Shown here: positions 34,340 to 44,807 of the stretch, piece by piece | Position numbering within the stretch: position 1 is the stretch's first letter | How the letters are laid out: each line of letters begins with the position of its first letter | Assembly (NCBI GenBank): GCA_019279435.1 | Contig: JAAALK010000287.1 | Location: 20,336,162 to 20,400,161, forward strand | DNA from: Zizania palustris | Lineage: Eukaryota; Streptophyta; Magnoliopsida; Poales; Poaceae | Length of the DNA: 64,000 nucleotides | Direction of reading: 5' to 3' | Notes under the pieces: model-generated | What the model saw: only the letters and a program-made list of their open reading frames with translations | The model's database searches: none | Told to the model about the DNA's origin: nothing | Position numbers and translations under genes: made by a program

Positions 34340-35768
34340 ATTTTCGGGGTTGTAGGTGGAGCGAAGTCTTCTTGGCTTCGAACTTTTGCTCCTTGCGAAG
34401 CCTGTGTTCGGAGATGTAAAATACCTCTGAACCAGAACTTTGAAGGGTGTGTTCGAAGCCTGTTCCACAGAAGACAGAATTAAAACAGAAGGCTATTTTT
34501 AGTCTGAAATTTTAAAAGCTCTCATTCACCCCCCTCTGGTCGCCGTTCCCGGTCCAACAGTTTGTTTCTGAGCTGGGTGTTGTCCCTAGTGCATTCAGTC
34601 CAATAGACCTCTTTTTATCATGTGATAATAGTGGTGCCATTGCGCGAGCCAAGGAGCCTAGGTCACACCAAAAGTCCAAACATAAACTTTGGCGATATCA
34701 CATAATCTGTGAGATCATAGAGAGAGGTGATGTGAAGATTTATAAGGTGCACGCGGATTTGAACATAGTAGATCTGTTGACAAAATGTCTTCCACAACCC
34801 AAGCATGAGGCGCATCTGAGCACCATGGGTATTAGATACTTGCATGAGTGAGTCATGTGTATGTAGAAGATGTTAGTAGTGTCTATGCTTATGTATGGAG
34901 ATAATTGTTATCTTGTTCCTTGAATAAATGTTATTTACATTGATTGATGAATTGATGACTTATCTATGAGACTCTTTTTTTATAATGATGTTGATCAAAA
35001 TGGATTCCTAATCTTATCGTCATGTGGGACAGTGATGATACATAGATTAGCACATCTGCCAGATTGATGATCATGTTTCACGAATCATAGACATGGGGAT
35101 GTCAAATCAGAGATGTGTACACATGTTGGCGAACATGGTGTTGGATAGACCTACTTGAGATACTGTTGAGATTGTTATTTTTATGTGTCATCAATTGTCA
35201 TCTCAAATGGTGTACATGTAGAGTCCTCAGACGTGAGATCATCATTTGATTCCAGGATGCGTAGCGGCACACTTAGATGCTTCCTGTAACTGGGTAGCCA
35301 TAAGGGTTGCTTTTAAGTGCGTTGTGAAACATGTCATGAGATGTGAGTGGTCAAGGTGGAATTTACCCCTCCTTATAACGGGAGAGACGTCTCTAGGCCT
35401 CTCGAGGTAATCGGATTGGAAAAGTACATGACCATGCCACTATGACTAAAGAGTTAGTCATAATTTGAATCACATACTTGTTCGAGTGAAATGATGAGAT
35501 GTCCAATAAGGGTGGCACATATCTTGCCCTGAGCTTGACTGATGTCGCGTGGTAAAAAGACTGGTGCATGCGTATATCAAGGTTCAGTGAAAATATGATT
35601 TTGTATGTTTTGGGGGGGTCAATATGTGCGACTAGGTACCGCTATTGACCAGTGAACCAGAAAAGGTTTCCGGTGAACAGTCGTTTGTGTATGAATCTAT
35701 CGGGTCACACATTTAAGGGGATAGATTAAGATACTTGCTAAGAATTGGTTCTTGTGCAAGTGGGAGAT

Positions 35769-36022
35769 TGAAGGAATTGTGCCCAAGACAATTATGGGAA
35801 AATCGAAAGTTTCAATTTGGAATCGGAAGTTCCGATAATATTGCACACATCAGAAGTTCCGATAAGGTATCGAAAGTTCCGACACGGCTTAACCTTCTTG
35901 ATCTCAATAGTTGAGATTGACATTTCTCCCTAGATTTCACTAGCGGTGCTAGCATGCCAACGTGAGATCAATCTCATCCCTGTACATGTGGACTCCATAG
36001 AGGCGCTGCTCGAATAGCGGCG
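35769..36022 (+). mobile_element. 3' LTR (part) of the Copia element
   Basis: The LTR begins TGAAGGAATTGTGCCC directly after the polypurine tract. It contains ATCGGAAGTTCCGAT repeats and the GTTGAGATTGACATTTCTCC block seen in the LTR fragment at 8712-9288. Confidence 0.6.
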
Positions 36023-36321
36023 CTTGTGGGCTTCTTCACATGGACACCTACCGCTGGTGTTCGCCGATTGGATTGTCGGGGAACGGGCGAAGCAAAATGA
36101 GGATAGGTGAGGACGTGCTTCCCTGACATCATCTTTCGCTGCACTAGCATGTCTCGCATTAGAAGGTAACGATTCATTATCCCTCGTGCGCATGGTTCCA
36201 AGCTTTGGGGGTAAAATTTTTGAAATTGCCAGCTAGCTTAGCTTCCCAATGTCCCAACAAAGTCATCATGGTTCGGCCGATGGTTGGCCGAACCATGTTG
36301 ACATGGCATGGTTCGGTTGAC

Positions 36322-36445
36322 CATCAATCGAACTAGGGCGGACAATGTTGATTCGATCGATTGTTGACCGACTGGTACCTATTTTTGATTTTTTTTTGAA
36401 TCGGCTAAACAAAATTGAATTTTTTCAATAAATATTATTAAAAAA
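36322..36445 (-). repeat. Inverted copy (right) flanking the Copia element
   Basis: This is the reverse complement of 30833-30945 with moderate divergence. It is followed by unique-looking GC-rich sequence up to the truncated LTR at 36541. Confidence 0.5.
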
Positions 36446-36540
36446 TATTCGGCGTTGGATCCTCTTTGGTCGCGCCTCCACCCAACCGTATCCACCATGA
36501 CACTACTCCGCCCGTACTATCAACGTCGGACCCGATCTAT

Positions 36541-37715
36541 CCACCCAACGCACCTCAACAAACAAACAAACAAAAACAGTTCACAGGTCCAAAAATAATC
36601 TATCCTAAAAACGACCGGTGTCCTAATCGAAAAGACACCAACACAGTGCTTAAAGGCAGATTCAAAGTGTATTCAATTCACTGTCATTTCAATCATTATA
36701 GCAACAGACATCACAGGCGGTTTAAAGTCATTCATGTAACAAATAGCATCTCCACAAGGATTTCACCAAATCACAGGTGAGTAATCAATTTAGCACACAC
36801 TGATCATGCAGTAGAATTAATTAAATAGTAAATTATCCAAAACATATCAATTCTAGTGCCTAGTTCCTAGCCGAAACAAGAATAAACAAGTACTATATGC
36901 TGCGATTGGATAACCATAGAAAACAATAATAGAGCAATTTTAATCCAGCCAACTATTGAATCAAAAGCATAGACATGATTTTCGAGGAGAAAACAATTGA
37001 TTTAATGCTAATCACGTTGCTACAGTACCTTGTAACTTGTTCCTTCCGTGCTGCTTAAATGATGGCCGATGGGTCCCATGCCTTGCTGCAATCCACCGAA
37101 CGCGAAGGCTTTGCCTTCCTGGATGCTGCAGCCGAACACAGCTAGCTGTTGTGCACTGTGAAACGCAACTGCTGCTGCTGGCCTTGCTGCCGCGCGCTGC
37201 GCTAGGCTAGGAGCTAGCCGCAGGCTGCTGTCGTTGCGCGTAGATGCTAGCTAGGCCATGGCACTAGCTGCCTAGGGGTAGGTGCACACTGCCTTCGAGA
37301 AGGAAAAACACGCTTGGGAGATAAACAAAATGCGGTGGCGGCAAAATTTTTAGCGAGACGAACACCGGTGGTGGAGAAAACACTAGGAAGATGAACACCA
37401 AAAAGAAGACCCAAACTTTTGTGATTTGGTAAAGTGATTACAGAATGGGTAACCCTAACCCTGGGTATTGGGGCCTTTTTATAGGCAGTCCAATAAATGG
37501 GAAAAATCAAAAATACCCGTAGGGTTTTTACAGACGCTGAACTAAAAATAGAAAATACTGAAATGCTCTTAGGGTTTTTTACAGACTCGACTGACGGACT
37601 GTGGGCCTAAAGGCAAAATTGTAAAAACCTAAATAAAAATAACTTATCCTGATGCAGAGCTTTCGTAGCAGCTACGGCTTCGCCTCAGAATGGTCAGATC
37701 CGAGATCAGCAGTCA
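36541..37715 (-). mobile_element. 3' LTR of the SIRE-like element, truncated at both sides
   Basis: The sequence matches 46926-48100 of the 5' LTR closely. The outermost part (equivalent to 46849-46925) is replaced by unrelated sequence. At the inner side, the LTR start, the polypurine tract and several hundred bases of internal DNA are deleted, so LTR sequence joins internal sequence at about 37712. The intact relative at 63229-63671 shows what is missing. Confidence 0.7.
37476..37483 (-). promoter_or_regulatory. LTR TATA box (3' LTR copy)
   Basis: The minus strand reads CCTATAAAAAGGCCCC, matching the equivalent motifs in the other two LTRs of this family. Confidence 0.45.
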
Positions 37716-38708
37716 TTAGTGTGGAAAGCATGCTTCTCAGATATGATTGACTGCAACTGCAATATCTAGCAAGTATAGCTAAAGACATACTGTCTAAGAC
37801 ACATGACATGATCAGTGCCGCAGATGATATCTGAAGAAAGTCATTAGCACGCATTTTCAATTTTTGCAAACAAAAGCATCACCACTTTTTCTAGTCGACA
37901 AGCAAGGTAAAACATGATATGCAAAAGCTAACTGATATCTACCAAGATAAGCATTGTTCAGAACAAAGTGCTTCAGCAAACTTGTTATCTTTTTAAATTT
38001 CAATCTTTTTCCTTTCCTTTTTCATTTTTGCCAGGGGTTATTTGCATGTCAAACCTTATGCTAACCGACCAAGTCAAACCTAGGCCAAAACCGGACCATC
38101 AGAAGCTTAAGATATTGGTCTTGGCATACATTACACTGTCATAGTTCATACCAATGTGCTATGGTAAGCCGTCCAAACAATGCAATGCGATAGTGCAAAC
38201 CCACCTGAATCTTTTCAAATTATGCATAAAAAGGCATGGAATTTTCATTTTTCTGATTTTTTTCATTTTTATAGCACATTTTCCATGATAAAGTATATAG
38301 ATGTCCAAGTTGCATATCTGCATCTAAGTGAGGAACTATCTACCAGGCATGTAAAAGATAGCAAGAGCATTCAGCCTACACATGCTAGTTACTAGAAGCA
38401 ATGGTGATCATTTTCCAATTTTAAAGCATAAAAGTCATGCATATGACAAATATCAGACATATCATGTGAACTGAAGCAAAGCATGATCATCGACAAGTAT
38501 TTAAAAGCATGTACTAGCTAGAATAAGTAAAGCAGATCAATCATATAACAGAAGCAAACTCAAAGTGTGATATGTGAATATGCATGATATGAACACACAC
38601 GAAAAGACTCAAGAAAAGAGTAAACAATAAGGAAAAACTGACTCAAAATATCCTAAAAAGGATACATAACTCCCAAATCCCCTCGCAAACGCTCAAAAGT
38701 AGACTGAT
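37716..38708 (-). other. 3' untranslated internal region of the SIRE-like element
   Basis: AT-rich sequence lies between the RNase H end and the damaged 3' LTR. It matches 63671-64000 of the second SIRE-like element, which places it in the family's 3' internal region. It has no coding frame. Confidence 0.55.
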
Positions 38709-40790
38709 CTAGGATTTGGTAAAAATGTCAGCCAACTGATGATGGGTATCAACATGAACAAGGTCAATGAAACCTTTCTCATATTGATCCCTCAGAAAGT
38801 GAAAGTGCACATCAATATATTTGGTTTTTGAATAGAGACATGGGTTTTTCCCTACACTAATCACACTGGTACTGTCACAAAACAAAGGAACTCTGGCAGA
38901 GAAGAACAACCCAAAGTCTCACAATGTGGAAATCATCCAAACCAACTGTGAGCAGGAGCTAGCAGCAGCTACATACTCAGCCTATGTGGTAGAAAGCGCA
39001 ACTCCAGACTGCTTTCGAGAAGACCAAGAGACAAGCGAAGAACCAAGAAACTGGCAAGTACCGGAAGTCGACTTACAATCCAGTCGGCACCCACCAAAGT
39101 CAGTGTCGGAAAAACCAGATAAATCAAGAGACGACGAAGCTAAATAATAAAGGCCTAGATCGGGCGCATAGGTAAGGTACCTGAAAATGTGATTGACAGC
39201 CTGTCGATGAGACGCGTGTGGTGAAGACTAGAAGCGCGCGCACAGTCCCACAACAAACTGAATGTCTGGTCTTGTCGCCGTCAAGTACAGTAGTGATCCG
39301 ATCATCCCTCGATACTCTCTCTCGTTGACCTTGACGCCACTCTCGTCCTTGTCTAGGCCCCCATATGTACCCATTGGGGTCATCTGAGGCTTCAGCTCTC
39401 CACCAAAGTCAAATTTCTTCAACATGTCCCGCGTGTACTTGCTCTGGTGGATGAAGATGTCGCCCTTGGTCTGCTTGATCTGGAGCCCTAGGAAATACTT
39501 GAGCTCACCCATGAGGCTCATCTCAAACTCACTGTGCATCTGCTCAGAAAACTTGGAAACAATCTCATTAGTAGAACCACCAAAAATAATGTCATCCACG
39601 TAAATCTGAGCAATCAAGAAGTCTGAACCATCTCTAAGCAAGAAAAGAGTTTTATCCACAGAACCCATCACAAAGCCCTTCCCCAACAAAACTGCTTCAA
39701 CCGGTCCTACCAAGCCCTGGGGGCTTGCTTCAGACCGTATAAAGCTTTCTACAACTTAAAAACATGTCGAGGAAACTTGGGGTTCTCAAAGCCGAGGGGC
39801 TGCCTAACATAGACCTCCTCCTCTATGTACCCGTTCAGAAAAGCACTCTTGACATCCATCTGAAAAAGCTTAAAACCCTTAGAAGCAGCGAATGCCAAAA
39901 GAATGTGAATGGACTCAAGACGGGCAACAGGGGCGAAGGTCTCCTCAAAAGTCAATACCCTCTTTCTGGCAAAAGCCCTAGGCAACTAGTCGAGCTTTGT
40001 TGTGCACCACAACCCCATCTTCACCTTGCTTATTCTTGAACACCCACTTGGTGCCTATGGGGTTGCATCCAGGTGGCAGCTCAACCAGTGTCCAAACCCG
40101 ATTGCGAACAAAGTTCTCAAGCTCTTCTTGCATAGTGTTTACCGAATTCGAATCAGAAAGAGCATGAGAAACATCTCTGGGATCAAAAGATGCAACAAAC
40201 GCAGACTCAGCAAACACAGCAAGCGAGTCAATAGAAGAGCACAAAGTTCTCTCAGTAAGATCACTGATGATGAGCTCTGAGGGGTGATCACGCTGAACTG
40301 CTCGGGATCCTAGGGTATCTGAAGTCACCTCACTGGAGTCAGCAGCTGGCACCTCTGGACTCAACTGAGGGGGCTCGATCGAAGTGGAAGAAGTGATCAG
40401 AGGTCCGCCCTCATCCTCAGTCGAAGTCTCAGAAGGTGTGGGGTCTGCAGGCTGTGCAGAAATCCCACCCTCATCGACAGCAGGAGTGTCATCATCTTCC
40501 TCGAAGATGGACTCTCCAAGCTCATCATCTCCAGAAAGCTCAAAAGAAGGAGTCAACGAAGGCATGGACTCATCAAAAGAAACCTCACAAGTCTCGACAA
40601 GCTGCTGGGAGTCGAGGTTCCAAACACAGAAGCCCCGAGAATGCAAAGCATAACCAAGAAAGACTCCATCCCAGCAACGAGACTCAAACTTGTCCAAATG
40701 CCCTCCCTTCTTGAGCACAAAGCACTTGCAGCCAAACGCTCACAAGTGACTCACCTTGGGCTGTCTGCCAAACCGCAACTCATATGAAGT
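38709..40790 (-). pseudogene. SIRE-like pol: integrase C-terminus, RT and RNase H (broken)
   Basis: In minus order, 40718-39978 holds the integrase C-terminal part (FESRCWDGVFLGYA), an acidic Ser-rich linker, and the RT lead-in VWTLVELPPGCNPIGTKWVF. Then 39985-39749 has FEETFAPVARLESI and FQMDVKSAFLNG. Then 39713-39228 has an intact YVDDIIFGG catalytic box, LGLQIKQ and GSLLYLTATRPD. The RNase H end (38909-38709) carries LFCDSTSVISV and HHQLADIFTKS. Stops at the joins show the polyprotein is broken. Confidence 0.85.
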
Positions 40791-41373
40791 ATTACTGTAA
40801 CACCCGTATTTTCAAACCGTTGAAACCCTAATTTTCAAACCGAATTTCAAAATTTGAATTTATTTAAAGGATGAAAAGCTTTGCAATTTAAAACCTTTAG
40901 ATAAACTATTGAATTTTGAAATTTAATAATTTTGTTAGGGTCCTAGAGCCTTAAGATATTTTATAAAATTATTTTGGAAATTTTTAGAATTCAAATTCAT
41001 AATTTAAACTTCAAAACTATTTTCTGGAATTAATTTAATTCGAAAAAGCATGTTAATTCTTAGTGGGCCGCGCCCTCCCTTTTGGCCCAGCCAGCCCGCT
41101 AGCCCTCTTTCCTTTCCCCTCTCTCTCTGCCACGTGGGGCCCGCCTGTCGGCACCACCTCCCCACGTCGGCCCCCTCTCCTCTCTCTCTGGCCGCCCGGC
41201 CCCGCTTGTTAGGCCGCCAGCCCCCCCTGCCCGCGGGCCCCGCCTGTCAGCCGCTGCCCCTTCTTCCTCGCGCTGCCCCCTCCTTTCTCTCTCCTCCCCG
41301 CCGTAACCGCCATCGCCGTTTTCGCCGGAGCCGCCCCCCCGTGCTCCAGACCCCCGCGCCCCCTCCTTCGGCT

Positions 41374-41382
41374 CTATTTAAA
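41374..41382 (+). promoter_or_regulatory. TATA box of T3
   Basis: CTATTTAAA follows a GC-rich stretch with TGGGGCCCGCCTGTCGGC-like motifs. It lies 155 bp upstream of the candidate start codon at 41536. Confidence 0.55.
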
Positions 41383-41535
41383 CCCCCGAAACCGAACCCG
41401 TGGCTAAATTTCGTTTTCTCCCATCGTTTTCGCCGGATTTCTCCTTCCCATGAGCTCCACCGCCCCGCCTCCGTTCGCCGCTAGCCCTCGCCGGTGACCG
41501 CCTCCTCCTCCGCCGTCGGCTCCTTTGAGCTCGCC

Positions 41536-43438
41536 ATGCCCCGCCGGTCCCCGGCCTCGCCTCGGTTTGGACTCCCCGCCGCCGGAAGCCGCCCGCCGCC
41601 GTCCAACCGAAGTCGCCGCCGCCTCGCCCTCGCCGCCGGCCGTCTCCCGTTGCCGGAACTCGTCGCCCTCGGTACCTCCTTGCTCCTCTCTCCGTGCCCT
41701 TTCCATTTTCGTGATAAAATTGGGTCGTAGGCCGCTTCTCACCGGCGCCGCCGCCTTGCCGGAGCCGGGGAAGAAGGCCCCGTCGCCCCCTGGGCGTGTG
41801 CGTGCCGCCCCCGTGCCGGACGCGTGGCCGGCCGTGGGATGCTGATCCAACGGCTCCCGTTGGCCCGGTCCATGGCGCAGGGCGCGGGTGCACCGTGGAC
41901 CCCCCTGGCGCGCGGTCTGCGGTTCACCGTGGGCCAGGCGCACGGGCGTGCGGTTCACGGGTCCACCGTGGACCGATGCCGATTGATTTAGGTTTAAAAT
42001 GTGGCAGAATTCCTTTAAATCTTGTAAAATGCCTATCAAATCCAAAATAGCTCCGATTGAACCCGTTCAAATTTCTAAATGTTCATAAAATTATTCTCTA
42101 CGTACTGGTATAATTATTTTGTACTGTTTACATGGCTTGTTGTACTGTTTATTTATATATTTTGTTTTTCGACGCGTTGTAGTCGAAGTTGAAGCGACCG
42201 AGGAATTTCCAATCGCCGCCGAGAATCCGAATCAGTTCTACGAGGATCAAGGCAAGTCACCGGACCCTCTCGTGGACATAGTTGATCATGTTGAACCTAC
42301 TTTTTGCAATAATTGCTATAACCCATAGTTTAATAACTGCATTAGCGATAACATGTTCAATCGTTTGTTTATTTAGCTAATGTATAGCATTGCCCCCTGA
42401 AGTGTAAACCCAAGCCATACTTGTATCACCTTCTCCTTGTCGCCATCGTCGCTTATTAGTTAGCGCTATATATTCGAGGCGCATTAATGGCTAGCTTAAT
42501 TACAATTATTATTAGTCGTCAGGATTATCTCTTTATACTCCTTTGGATTTATATATGTCTCGTCTCGTCGATATTCTGAATTGTGGAAGGCGATGTGGAG
42601 TCGGAGTGGTACTGTGCATGGTGGGATCCGGGTGCAAGCTAGGGCATTGGTGGTCGCACCCGGGGCACTATAAGGACCGGTCTGCGGGATCTGTCGCAAA
42701 GCATTGTCGTGCTGACCACAAGTCTATGGGTAAGACCTAATCTGTAGTATGGGTCGGTTCAGCTTGATGCACCGAGCGGAGGAGACAAGACCATCTATCG
42801 GGAGTTGCCCAGTGATGGCTTGTGCTGACGAGGCACTAATGGGGGTCGCACGTCTACCAATCGGGTTCTACTCAGACGTTATGAGTGAGATCCCAGTGGA
42901 GCATCGATGAAACCTAGTGAGGTTGTCCTCTTGCTGAGCCGGACATGCGAAGGGTTTTGGCACGAGTTCCTTCGGGGTGACGTGGTGTCATCTCGACACA
43001 CTGTTGTGTGCGGGAGCGAGTGCCTTGTGGGTAAAGTAGTACACCTCTGATCAGAGTATAAACTTTTCAAAAAGACGTGCCCACGGTTATGGGCGAGCCC
43101 AGTTATGTTCTCCGCAGTTAGCTTTCAGTGTTGAAAATGTGAATTGCATGTCATGTTTATTATGGTTTGAAAAGAGCAGTGGGCACAGGAGTGCAACTCG
43201 AGATAGTGGAAAGTTAATTACTGTTATTTACTTCAGCATGTTTATTACTGTTTTAACACTGCTCATTAAAGATTAAACAACGCTTAACATGCTTTTACGC
43301 AATTAGCCCTGTTATGCATCCTTGTTCAACAGCCATCATTATTTGCATGTCCGTGGCTTGTTGAGTACTTTGTACTCACCCCTCGTGGGATTAATTCTTT
43401 TAGATGTGGTGTACCAAGAAGAAGAAGTCCAGGAGTAG
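41536..43438 (+). CDS. Candidate spliced gene for a 79-residue acidic-tailed protein in T3
   Basis: The exons 41536-41671, 42183-42251 and 43404-43438 join without a stop into 79 codons plus TAG. Intron 1 is GT-AG (donor GGTACC) and intron 2 is GC-AG (AAG|GCAAGT). The first 45 residues are Arg/Pro/Ser/Ala-rich (MPRRSPASP). Exon 2 is acidic (VEVEATEEFP, ending FYEDQ), and exon 3 gives DVVYQEEEVQE. Exon 2 and 3 lengths (69 and 35 nt) equal those of T1, and the splice phases equal those of T1 and T2. No known domain was recognised; the role is unknown. It is the only one of the three copies with an unbroken frame and an in-phase ATG. Confidence 0.45.
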
Positions 43439-43656
43439 CGTTCCAAGCAAGGAGTCGGATCCGTGGAGTCAAGACGTTTTGCAACTGCTTAGTTTGCTTC
43501 CGCTTAAATTTGAGTTGTAATAAGTGTAGCCTATGAGCTACGTACTTTCTTTATTTCCGTTTATTTCGTTGTCAGCATGTGAGCGTCTTGTAATAATGAC
43601 TTTTCATTTATATTCATTGAATTGCGGTTCGTGAGAACCCGGGTCGTTACAATTAC

Positions 43657-44729
43657 CTAAGTAAGTTCTAAGAAAAATGCGGTTGGCCAGATAGCAAGCC
43701 GTGTTCATGGCTTCAGCCCAAAAGCGCCTAGGAGTCCTATGCTCATCGAGCATCGTCCTAGCAGTCTCGACTAGCGTGCGGTTCTTTCGTTCCACAACGC
43801 CGTTTTGTGGGGGAGTGTAAGGGGCAGAAAACTGATGATCAAGACCCTGATCACTACAGAAGCTGACGAACTGAGAGTTCTTGAACTCAGAGCCGTTGTT
43901 AGAGCGAATTACTCGCATCTGACCATTGTTCTCGTTCTTCAGCTTAAAAATCAGGTCATGAACAAACTGAAAAGTCTCATCCTTAGACTCCAAAAAGAAA
44001 ACACACGAGAATCGAGAAAAATCGTTAACTATCACAAGTGCGTGAGAAGCGGCAACCATTTTCCCGTGACGACAGGGATGGCAAACTAGATCCTTCTCCA
44101 TCTTAAGCTTGGGCAATCCTCAGATAAGGTCCATAGAGCTCAATCTGACTAGCAAATCAAAACTCAAATGGCCTAACCTCCTATGCCACTTCCAGAGCTC
44201 AAAGGAGGATCCAACAATCAAACATCGAGAAGGGCCAAAAGAACTAGAGAAATCAATCCGAAAAACCTTACCGAATGGTAAGATCTGACAAACCAAATAT
44301 CCTCTAGAATCAACAACAGAAGACATGCCCTTCTTAAAGCCAACCTCTAAACCATCCTCAAGAAGTTGCGAAACAGAAATCAAATTGAAATTCAAATTTC
44401 CAACCAAAGAAACATTCTTCAAAGAGAAATGATCAGAGATGCGAATTGAGCCAATGCCATGTACCTTCCCTTGACCACTGTTCCCGAAAGTGATGTACTC
44501 CTTGGATATCAGGGAAGTGAGGCTGGAGAACCATCTGTGATGTCCCGTCATGTGGCGAGAGCATCCTGAATAAATGATCTACACGTCCTCCAGTCCTCAA
44601 TCCTGCACGATCAGTGGTCGTAAGTGGAAGCAAATGGTTCGGCACTAGGTTTAGCAAAAGAGCTAAACCAGTGTCGAGCCATCTGCTCAAAAGAAGAAAA
44701 GCAGAAAGAGTCATCTTACTCCACTCCAC
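43657..44729 (-). pseudogene. SIRE-like pol: protease-to-integrase region (broken)
   Basis: The stretch 44551-44120 carries the gag-pre-integrase region (NLNFNLISVSQLLEDG, WHRRLGHLSFDLL with its HHCC-type zinc-binding histidines). The integrase core (44116-43657) has the first Asp in VIVNDFSRF and the Glu in NGVVERKNRTL. The second catalytic Asp is replaced: RSNNGSEFKN where Copia integrases have SDNG. T3 lies immediately beyond 43657. The DD35E triad is therefore incomplete. Confidence 0.8.
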
Positions 44730-44807
44730 AACACGACTAATGGCACTCTCAAAATCATCCTTGGTATAGGTATAACCTACCCCAAAACCATCCGGCCTCT
44801 TAAACTG

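Larger units (their letters stand above)
32391..34559 (+). mobile_element. Solo LTR (2169 bp) nested in Copia RNase H
   Basis: The LTR runs TGAGAAACC...GGTCCAACA and is flanked by perfect 5-bp duplications GTTTG (32386-32390 and 34560-34564). Removing it and one duplication rejoins the RNase H frame. Its 3' end (TTCACCCCCCTCTGGTCGCC...CCAACA) matches the terminal signature of the SIRE-like LTRs at 46849 and 61477, in opposite orientation, so it belongs to a related long-LTR family. It contains a TATA box and a 101-bp tandem duplication. No internal genes remain. Confidence 0.9.
31002..34850 (+). pseudogene. Copia pol remnant (RT-RNase H), broken
   Basis: The reverse transcriptase starts with the lead-in SRRVSHEPERF and continues through KWIFKKK, GVDYDETFS and YEIWQMDVKT. 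A stop follows at 31489 and then KSIYGMKQASR. The catalytic YVDD box near 31690-31705 is broken by a frameshift (Tyr-Val-Asp then out of frame). The frame resumes with LIGNDIPLL and KDLGETTYILG. RNase H follows (SSKQETIANSTTETEY) to 32390, then, after the solo LTR, SELGVVPSA...DNSGAIARAKEPRSH to a stop near 34850. Confidence 0.8.
30958..36022 (+). mobile_element. 5'-truncated Ty1/Copia retrotransposon with nested solo LTR
   Basis: Only the 3' half of a Copia polyprotein remains: the end of the integrase linker, reverse transcriptase and RNase H. It is followed by about 0.9 kb of 3' untranslated DNA, a polypurine tract (AAGTGGGAGAT) and a 3' LTR starting at 35769. The 5' LTR, gag, protease and most of integrase are missing. 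A solo LTR (32391-34559) splits RNase H. The LTR can be followed to about 36022 by comparison with 8712-9288; its true end may lie nearer 36200. Confidence 0.75.
40796..43651 (+). mobile_element. T3: TGTAACACCC-type element nested in the SIRE-like pol
   Basis: The element runs TGTAACACCCGTATT...GGGTCGTTACA and is flanked by perfect ATTAC duplications (40791-40795 and 43652-43656). It is 2856 bp long and opposite to its host element. It has the T1/T2 plan: GC-rich promoter, TATA box, exon-like blocks, and the conserved GTACTTTGTACTCACC-type segment near the 3' end. No gag, pol or internal LTR duplication is present, so it looks like a solo LTR. Confidence 0.85.

Noticed and set aside
41378..42045. 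Minus-strand open frames of 171 and 213 codons in T3
   Set aside because: They are antisense to the candidate exon 1 and GC-rich promoter. They are Arg/Gly-rich low complexity with no counterpart in T1 or T2.
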